NCBI RefSeq assembly: GCF_901875555.1
Contig: NZ_CABFMD010000005.1
Location: 1-64,000, forward strand
Reading direction: 5' to 3'
Source: Streptococcus parasanguinis
Lineage (GTDB): Bacteria; Bacillota; Bacilli; Lactobacillales; Streptococcaceae
DNA: 64,000 bases
In this document: positions 58,684-64,000 of the stretch, piece after piece
How positions within the stretch are numbered: position 1 is the first letter of the stretch
How the letters are laid out: each line of letters opens with the position of its first letter
Notes under the pieces: generated by a model
What the model saw: the letters and a program-made list of their open reading frames with translations, nothing else
Database searches by the model: none
What the model was told of the DNA's origin: nothing
Position numbers and translations under genes: made by a program

Positions 58684-59306
58684 GACTCTTTATAAAAAGT
58701 GATTTTACGAAAAAAATAGACTTCACAACTAGAGAGCTTATTTGGAAGATGTGGTTTAAGGAATGGCATGGTCATCCTATTACATACTCGAACGTCGGTG
58801 ATGATGCTATGTTACAGGATGATTTCTTTTTTGGTGTACAATTTGATAAATGGCGATTTAATGATAAACGGTGGAATCATATACCATATGACAAGAATAA
58901 TCCATGGAATTCGTTTTCTGATGAAAATATTCAATTAGAATTTGAAAATGATTTTATTACGGATGGGAGAGAACATGGCGAAAACCTTAGGATTGCGACT
59001 ACTCATAGGGACATTTTAACTGTTTATAAACGAGCTATGTATATCATGGCAATCGAGGTGGCTGGTGCATTTGATGGAAAAATTAGCGAGGATGACAAAG
59101 AGACCTGGATGGATGTAGAGACTTTTAAGAAGTTGCACAAGGATGTCTTATCACTAACCTACGATCAAGCAACTGATATCAGTGTGGAGGAACTGAAAAG
59201 TATGAGAGCTATAGAAGATCCCTTGTGGGATGAAGAAGAACGCCTTCGTGAAGAATACATAGCAATCCATGGCGAACGTGTTTACGACGACGAGGACGAA
59301 GATTGA
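58680..59306 (+). CDS. Paralogue 2 of the four-gene tandem array
   Basis: A 208-aa acidic protein, closest to paralogue 3 (shared ELIWKMWFKE-type segment, YSNVGDD and LQDDF). The core motif LTVYKRAMYIMAIEVAGAFDGKISEDDK is present, and the C-terminus is an acidic tail ending DEDED. The start is ATG at 58680, overlapping the previous stop by 4 nt; a longer frame from 58614 reads into the preceding gene. Function unknown. Confidence 0.8.
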   Translation: MRLFIKSDFTKKIDFTTRELIWKMWFKEWHGHPITYSNVGDDAMLQDDFFFGVQFDKWRFNDKRWNHIPYDKNNPWNSFSDENIQLEFENDFITDGREHGENLRIATTHRDILTVYKRAMYIMAIEVAGAFDGKISEDDKETWMDVETFKKLHKDVLSLTYDQATDISVEELKSMRAIEDPLWDEEERLREEYIAIHGERVYDDEDED

Positions 59307-59932
59307 GAATTTATATCAAAGGCGATTATGCTAAAAAAATAACATTTACTACTAGAGAACTAGTTTGGAAGATGTGGTTTAAGGAACGGAATGGCAAGAA
59401 AATAAGTTACTCCAACGTTGGTGATGATGAGATGCTGCAAGATGATTTTTATTTCGGAGCAGAGTTGCGCAAATGGGCTTCAGTTGACGAAAGATGGGAT
59501 AAGGCTCCTTTTATAATTCCGAGCAATCCTTGGTTGTCCTTGCAATATGAAGATATTGAACTTGAATTTGAACATGCCTTTATTTCCGACGACCGCGAAA
59601 AGGGGGAGTTTATTCGAATTGCCTCAACTCATATAGATATTTTGACGGTTGACAAGCGTGCTTTATACGTTATGGCTATTGAAGTAGCATCTGCCATTGA
59701 TGGTCAGATTAGCGAAGACGATAAGCAAAGTTGGCTAAGTGTAGAAGAATTTAAGGAAACTCACAAGGATGTTCTTTCACTGACTTATGATGAAGCGGTT
59801 GACATCAGTTTGGAAGAATTGAAGACAATGGTACCGGTAAGAGATCCTCTATGGGAAGAGGAAGAAAGGCTTCGAGAAGAGTACATAAAAATCCATGGCG
59901 GACGTGTTTATGACGATGAGGAAGACGAGTGA
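59303..59932 (+). CDS. Paralogue 3 of the four-gene tandem array
   Basis: A 209-aa acidic protein, the close relative of paralogue 2. The homologous N-terminus MRIYIKGDYAK shows that translation starts at TTG (59303-59305), which overlaps the preceding TGA. The core LTVDKRALYVMAIEVASAIDGQISEDDK and an acidic DDEEDE tail are present. A rare start codon used by overlap implies dependence on termination-reinitiation. Confidence 0.8.
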   Translation: MRIYIKGDYAKKITFTTRELVWKMWFKERNGKKISYSNVGDDEMLQDDFYFGAELRKWASVDERWDKAPFIIPSNPWLSLQYEDIELEFEHAFISDDREKGEFIRIASTHIDILTVDKRALYVMAIEVASAIDGQISEDDKQSWLSVEEFKETHKDVLSLTYDEAVDISLEELKTMVPVRDPLWEEEERLREEYIKIHGGRVYDDEEDE

Positions 59933-60555
59933 GACTATATCTTAAAGGCGATTACACCAAAGAAATTCCATTTGATTACTTAGAACTAGCGAAGAGAATG
60001 TGGTTTGAGGAAAAAGATGGTAAGCCAGTAGATTTTTCTTATTTTGGGAATACTCACCCATTTAAAACAGACCCAACTATTCACTTGAAATTGAATAAGT
60101 GGATGCATGATAATAGATGGAATAATGTTCAGTTGAAAGAAGGAATTATCAACAAATTTGGGAGTCATGTATATGAAAATCTTGAATTAGATTTTGAAGA
60201 TAATCCAGCAACAGACTATCGAGAAAAAGGAGACTGTCTACGTTTAGCTTCTACCCATCTTGACCTTCTCACTGTTGATAAACGTGCTTTCTATATTATG
60301 GCCATTGAGATTGCGACTGCTATTGATGGTCAGATTAGCGAAGATGATAAAAAGAGCTGGTTAAGTGTAGAGGAATTTAAAAACCGGCATGAGGATATCC
60401 TTTCGATGAGTTATGAAGAGGCCAATGAGCTGAGTTTGGAAGAAATTCTTTTTATGGACGAAGTGAGAGACCCGGTTTGGTCAGAAGATGACCGCAGAAA
60501 TGAAGAATATATCCGAATCCATGGTGAAGTGGAGTTGGATGACGAGGAAGAATAA
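59929..60555 (+). CDS. Paralogue 4 of the four-gene tandem array
   Basis: A 208-aa acidic protein whose N-terminal half resembles paralogue 1 (YLELAKRMWF, LKEG). The core LTVDKRAFYIMAIEIATAIDGQISEDDK is intact, followed by a D/E-rich tail. It starts with GTG (59929-59931) overlapping the preceding TGA. A hairpin at 60577 ends the array. Function unknown; an immunity role is one hypothesis because tandem divergent copies are typical of immunity arrays. Confidence 0.8.
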   Translation: MRLYLKGDYTKEIPFDYLELAKRMWFEEKDGKPVDFSYFGNTHPFKTDPTIHLKLNKWMHDNRWNNVQLKEGIINKFGSHVYENLELDFEDNPATDYREKGDCLRLASTHLDLLTVDKRAFYIMAIEIATAIDGQISEDDKKSWLSVEEFKNRHEDILSMSYEEANELSLEEILFMDEVRDPVWSEDDRRNEEYIRIHGEVELDDEEE

Positions 60556-60576
60556 GAAATTCTACTTCAACCTGAG

Positions 60577-60604
60577 AGCCCTCAGTTACAGCTGAGGGCT
60601 TATT
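60577..60604 (+). terminator. Hairpin after the tandem array
   Basis: AGCCCTCAG and CTGAGGGCT (9 bp) with a TTACAG loop and a weak T tract. Nearly identical to the hairpin at 57929-57957. Confidence 0.75.
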
Positions 60605-60666
60605 GATTTCAAATTGACTTTTGCAACCCTTTTCACTACAATAGAACTACAGAAAAGGAGGCGGAC

Positions 60667-61590
60667 ATGAACTATATTGAGTTTGCTGAAAATGAGCGTT
60701 TGTCCACCATTGTCCTTGGGATGATGCGGATCAGTCAGATGAGTGAAGACGAGGTGGAGGCCTTGGTGGAGGTGGCCTTGTCGATTGGCATTAACACCTT
60801 TGACCTAGCGGATATCTATGGCGATGGCCAGTGTGAGGTCCTGCTGGGTAAGGTTCTCAAGCGCCGTCCGGATCTTCGGGACCAGATGTGGATCCAGTCC
60901 AAGTGTGGGATTCGCAAAGACGGTTTTACCTATTTTGATTTTTCGAAGGACTATATTTTGGACTCCGTCGATGGTATCCTCGAGCGTCTGCAGATCGAGC
61001 GCTTAGATAGTCTCCTCCTTCACCGACCGGATGCCCTCATGGAGCCGGAAGAAGTGGCGGCAGCTTTTGATCACTTGGAGCAAGCGGGCAAGGTCCGTCA
61101 TTTTGGGGTGTCCAATCAAAATCCTATGATGATTGAATTGCTCAAAACGTCTGTCAAACAACCACTCAAGGTCAATCAGTTGCAGTTGAGTGCCGCCTTT
61201 ACGCCTAGCTTTGAGGCAGGTTTTCATGTCAATATGGAAGGGCCAAAAGCAGCCGTGCGAGATGGTAGTGTCTTTGAGTATTGTCGCTTAACTGATACGG
61301 TGATTCAAGCCTGGTCTGTCCTCCAGCATGGCTTTTTCAAGGGGAACTTTGTGGGCAAGGAAGAGTTTGCGGCCCTCAATCATGTCCTCAATGACTTGGC
61401 GAAGAAATACCAGGTCACTCCGACAGCTATCGCCCTTGCTTGGGTCCTCCGCTATCCGGGTAAGATGCAGGCCGTCATCGGAACGATCAAACCCCAGCAT
61501 GTCCTTGAAGCAGGGAAAGCAGCAGAGGTGAATTTGACCCGCAAGGAATGGTACCAAATCTACCTTGCTGCAGGTAATGATTTGCCTTAG
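60667..61590 (+). CDS. Aldo/keto reductase
   Basis: A 307-aa NADPH-dependent aldo/keto reductase (YdhF-like). The catalytic tetrad is visible: Asp46 and Tyr51 in FDLADIYGDG, Lys79 in SKCGI and His119 in LLLHRPD. Substrates are probably small aldehydes or ketones, but cannot be read from sequence. AAAGGAGG lies upstream. It is followed by a terminator and a TetR unit. Confidence 0.92.
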   Translation: MNYIEFAENERLSTIVLGMMRISQMSEDEVEALVEVALSIGINTFDLADIYGDGQCEVLLGKVLKRRPDLRDQMWIQSKCGIRKDGFTYFDFSKDYILDSVDGILERLQIERLDSLLLHRPDALMEPEEVAAAFDHLEQAGKVRHFGVSNQNPMMIELLKTSVKQPLKVNQLQLSAAFTPSFEAGFHVNMEGPKAAVRDGSVFEYCRLTDTVIQAWSVLQHGFFKGNFVGKEEFAALNHVLNDLAKKYQVTPTAIALAWVLRYPGKMQAVIGTIKPQHVLEAGKAAEVNLTRKEWYQIYLAAGNDLP

Positions 61591-61603
61591 AAACTTATTA
61601 GTA

Positions 61604-61638
61604 GACCACCCTCACTTGTATCAGTGGGCTGGTCTTTT
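61604..61638 (+). terminator. Terminator after the aldo/keto reductase
   Basis: GACCACCC and GGGCTGGTC pair imperfectly with a CACT/AGTG inner stem, followed by TTTT. Confidence 0.65.
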
Positions 61639-61661
61639 GTTTTATACTTTACGAATTTTTC

Positions 61662-61691
61662 TTGACAAGTCTTACTTTGTTATGGTATTCT
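61662..61691 (+). promoter_or_regulatory. Promoter of the TetR-ABC operon
   Basis: TTGACA (61662-61667), an 18-nt spacer and TATTCT (61686-61691) with a TG extension. The operators follow directly. Confidence 0.7.
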
Positions 61692-61695
61692 TTAT

Positions 61696-61723
61696 GCAAC
61701 ATATGTTGCGTAACAACTGTTGC
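61696..61723. promoter_or_regulatory. Two abutting TetR-type operators
   Basis: GCAAC-ATAT-GTTGC (61696-61709) is a perfect palindrome. The adjacent GTAAC-AACT-GTTGC (61710-61723) has the same 5-4-5 geometry with one change. Both lie between the -10 and the ribosome site of the TetR gene, so TetR probably represses its own operon. Confidence 0.75.
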
Positions 61724-61737
61724 GTGAAAGGAGTCTT

Positions 61738-62313
61738 ATGCCACCAAAGGTTAAATTTAGTAAAGAGACTATCATTGGGACGGCTTTACAATTGGTACGC
61801 GATGAGGGCCTGGCTAGTTTGACGGCTCGAGCATTAGCGGAGAAACTGGGAGCCACGCCAAGGGTCATTTTTGGGCAATTTGCTAATATGTCTGAGTTAC
61901 AAGCAGAGGTTGTTGTTGCTGCGGAAATGGTAGTGGTGGAGTATATACGCCAGGCTTTAGAAGATGAGAAGCCTTTTCGATCTGTCGGGGTTGCTTATAT
62001 TCTTTTCGCCTCAAAAGAGCCCCAACTCTTTCAGTTGCTTTTCCAAAATCCTAGCAAAGATCCGATTCGTTGCTTTCAAGATTTTCTTCCCATGAAGGAT
62101 CATAGTTACCAATTGGTTCTGGATTCGATTGTCGCAGACTATCCGTTGACGTTAGAGGAGGCTAGTCGCTTGTACCAGCATCTATTTATCTACTCACACG
62201 GGATGGCCTCTATGGTTGCTTCTGGTATTTATCAGTTTAGCATGGAAGAAGTGATTGGATTATTGACAGAAGTTTGTCAATCTCTCATCAAAGAAATGGT
62301 AGGAAAGAAATGA
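61738..62313 (+). CDS. TetR-family transcriptional regulator
   Basis: A 191-aa TetR protein. The N-terminal HTH (about 8-55) contains ASLTARALAEKLGATPRVIFGQF; the remaining helices form the ligand domain. I chose the ATG at 61738 with AAAGGAG upstream. It ends in a 4-bp overlap with the ABC ATPase gene. It probably senses the exporter substrate and represses through the twin GYAAC-N4-GTTGC sites (inferred). Confidence 0.9.
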   Translation: MPPKVKFSKETIIGTALQLVRDEGLASLTARALAEKLGATPRVIFGQFANMSELQAEVVVAAEMVVVEYIRQALEDEKPFRSVGVAYILFASKEPQLFQLLFQNPSKDPIRCFQDFLPMKDHSYQLVLDSIVADYPLTLEEASRLYQHLFIYSHGMASMVASGIYQFSMEEVIGLLTEVCQSLIKEMVGKK

Positions 62314-62990
62314 TTCAACTAGAAAATGTTCACAAAAGCTATGGGCAAACCAAGGTCTTAAAAGGGATTGATTTGCAGATTCAAGACCAGGATGATGTGG
62401 TTATCCTAGGCCCTTCTGGATCGGGCAAGTCAACTCTCTTAAACGTGTTATCCGGATTAGAAAAGGTAGATGAGGGACATATTCTTATCCAAGGTCGGGA
62501 TTTATCGCAACTCACGGATGCTCAATTGACAGCCTTTAGACGTGAGAAGATAGCCTTTATTTTTCAGCAGTATTATTTATTGCCTAATCTGACGGTTAGA
62601 CAGAATGTAAAGATGGGAGCTGACCTGGCGAGCAATCATGATTTTTTGCAGATTATCAAAGATTTGGGGCTTGGCGATAAGCTGGATAAGTATCCGAGTG
62701 AATTATCTGGTGGGGAACAGCAGAGAGTGTCTATTGCTCGTGCCTTGGCCAAAAAGCCAGAGATTCTTTTCTTAGATGAGCCGACGGGGGCCTTGGATGA
62801 AGAAACAGGGCGCAAGATTCTGGACTATATCTGGAAGTTGAAGGAAAAGTTGGGCTTTACTTTAATTATGGTGACGCACAACCAAAATATTGCGGATATG
62901 GCCAGAACCATCATTCGCGTTAATAGTGGCAGGATTACCCAAGTTGTGACTAATGATCAGCCTCAGACTGCCTATGAGATTGGATGGTAA
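62310..62990 (+). CDS. MacB/LolD-type ABC transporter ATP-binding protein
   Basis: A 226-aa ATPase with Walker A GPSGSGKST, signature LSGGEQQRVS and Walker B LFLDEPTGALD. The family pairs with FtsX-like (MacB-type) permeases for antimicrobial or lipid export. I chose the ATG at 62310, overlapping the TetR stop. The permease gene starts 3 bp after its stop. Confidence 0.93.
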   Translation: MIQLENVHKSYGQTKVLKGIDLQIQDQDDVVILGPSGSGKSTLLNVLSGLEKVDEGHILIQGRDLSQLTDAQLTAFRREKIAFIFQQYYLLPNLTVRQNVKMGADLASNHDFLQIIKDLGLGDKLDKYPSELSGGEQQRVSIARALAKKPEILFLDEPTGALDEETGRKILDYIWKLKEKLGFTLIMVTHNQNIADMARTIIRVNSGRITQVVTNDQPQTAYEIGW

Positions 62991-62993
62991 GCC

Positions 62994-64000
62994 ATGTTTT
63001 CAGTAAAAGATATTCGAAAATTAGTTGTCGTCAGTATCATTGGAGCTTGTGCGGTCTTTGTGGCCAATCTCTTCTTGAATTTTTACCTGGATATCGAGCA
63101 GGTGGAGATTTCTAAAACCAATCCGATGATTACGGCCTACTATGATGCCCAGGTTTCGCTATCTTGGATGGTGGCCATGGTCAGTGGGGTCGTCTTGTCC
63201 TTGACGTCGATCCTTCTCATGTGTTTTTATATCAAACAATTTGTCGATGACCACAAGGAACAGTTAGGGATTTTAAAGGCTTTAGGCTATAGCAATGGCC
63301 AGTTGGCGAAACGATTTTGGGCCTTTGGCCTCAGTTTTGGAGTTGGGGCTCTTCTTGGCTATTTCGCTTCTTTTCTTATGATGGGACATTTTTATGACTT
63401 TCGAAATGAGAAGGGGATTCTGCCAGAAATTACCATTCATTTCCACTGGCAGCTCTTGGTCGCTTTGGTGATGCTGCCAACGACCTTCTTTATGGTCCTT
63501 GCGATTGGTTATGCTCGAAGACAACTACAAACACCGGCCCTTCGCTTATTGAAAAAATCCCCTACACCAATCAAGGTCAAAAGGAGAAAAAGGGCTCCTA
63601 AAAAAGAGAAATCCTTCCTAAATGAGCTGTCTTCGTCGCTGATTTGGGGGAGAAAATCGATCTTGTTTTTTGTGGTCTTTGGCTCCATGTGTTTTGCGGC
63701 CATGGTTCAATTGTCTTTTGGGCTAAGGGACTACACAGATGACATCATCCAAACGATGATGATCATGATTGGCTTGATCCTTTCTTTCTCGATTCTCTTT
63801 TTGTCATTGGGGATTGTGGTCTCAGAAAGTCGCGAAACCTTGGCTCTTATGAAGGCATTTGGCTACACTGATCGTGAATGCCAAAGTCATATTCTCGCTC
63901 CTTATCGTTTCTGGGCTTATCTAGGATTTGCCCTTGGGACGGTTTATCAATATGGCATTATGGAAATCTTGATTGGTGTGATCAAAGACACAGTACCTGA
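62994..64000 (+). CDS. FtsX-like (MacB-type) ABC permease, cut by the window end
   Basis: The reading frame from the ATG at 62994 stays open to the window edge (about 335 codons), so the protein continues outside. It has an N-terminal membrane helix (about 10-30), a second (about 60-80), the cytosolic segment LGILKALGYSNGQL and a cluster of helices (about 105-155). A second such block with LALMKAFGY begins near residue 285. This repeat of FtsX-type modules is typical of the permeases paired with this ATPase type. The substrate is unknown. Confidence 0.85.
   Translation, partial: MFSVKDIRKLVVVSIIGACAVFVANLFLNFYLDIEQVEISKTNPMITAYYDAQVSLSWMVAMVSGVVLSLTSILLMCFYIKQFVDDHKEQLGILKALGYSNGQLAKRFWAFGLSFGVGALLGYFASFLMMGHFYDFRNEKGILPEITIHFHWQLLVALVMLPTTFFMVLAIGYARRQLQTPALRLLKKSPTPIKVKRRKRAPKKEKSFLNELSSSLIWGRKSILFFVVFGSMCFAAMVQLSFGLRDYTDDIIQTMMIMIGLILSFSILFLSLGIVVSESRETLALMKAFGYTDRECQSHILAPYRFWAYLGFALGTVYQYGIMEILIGVIKDTVP

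Overview
This window looks like a chromosomal segment of a Streptococcus of the mitis/sanguinis group. The evidence is a low-GC genome with adjacent MurM/MurN branching enzymes, an FtsW-Ppc pair, a rodA/DJ-1/HAD/gyrB/ezrA block, pheS-GNAT-pheT, a PavA-type RqcH, and TGnTATAAT extended -10 promoters throughout. Translation and glycolysis genes (tuf, tpiA, eno) show strong codon bias. I did not identify the species.

Layout. 1-76 is the tip of an IS3-family (IS150-like) element that continues outside the window. 96-2232 holds minus-strand housekeeping genes (histidine phosphatase, YbaK, GH25 muramidase). 2481-8985 carries ftsW, ppc, tuf and tpiA. 9230-13792 is a minus-strand operon: HD phosphohydrolase, Cof phosphatase, murM, murN. 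13908-18869 has a DUF1934 protein, a P-type ATPase behind a yybP-ykoY (Mn2+) riboswitch, an aquaporin and a phosphoesterase. 19044-21795 is prfB (with its +1 frameshift) followed by ftsE-ftsX. 22626-32400 holds dinG, a YeiH-type permease, rodA, DJ-1, HAD, gyrB and ezrA. 32511-36281 has serB-glycerate kinase, a YueI protein and eno.

The accessory part starts after eno. A segment of about 4 kb (about 36.64-40.56 kb) lies between 101-bp direct repeats of the 3' end of a 61-aa gene. It carries a minus-strand lacA-lacB-gap operon, a divergent pair of an Rrf2 repressor and an EamA exporter, and two GATA-N5-TATC sites just downstream of the -10 boxes of the lac-gap and rrf2 promoters. 40846-47491 is mostly core (lactonase, AI-2E transporter, TPR protein, alsD, rqcH). 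47595-53862 has a Trp T-box that controls a lone trpX, then a Phe T-box with pheS-GNAT-pheT. 54279-57922 is a self-regulated XRE/DUF3169/ABC exporter operon. 58075-60555 is an array of four tandem, translationally coupled paralogues of unknown function, bounded by near-identical terminator hairpins. 60667 to the end has an aldo/keto reductase and a TetR-ABC exporter operon cut by the window edge.

Intergenic repeats are prominent. Two exactly 301-bp copies (45261 and 53884) have 10-bp terminal inverted repeats and several hairpins, including one covarying base pair. A second family of about 174 bp (36307, 45641, and a divergent relative at 9032) also folds into successive hairpins. The best candidates for something undescribed are the four-paralogue array, the lacAB-gap/Rrf2/EamA island and the 301-bp structured repeat.
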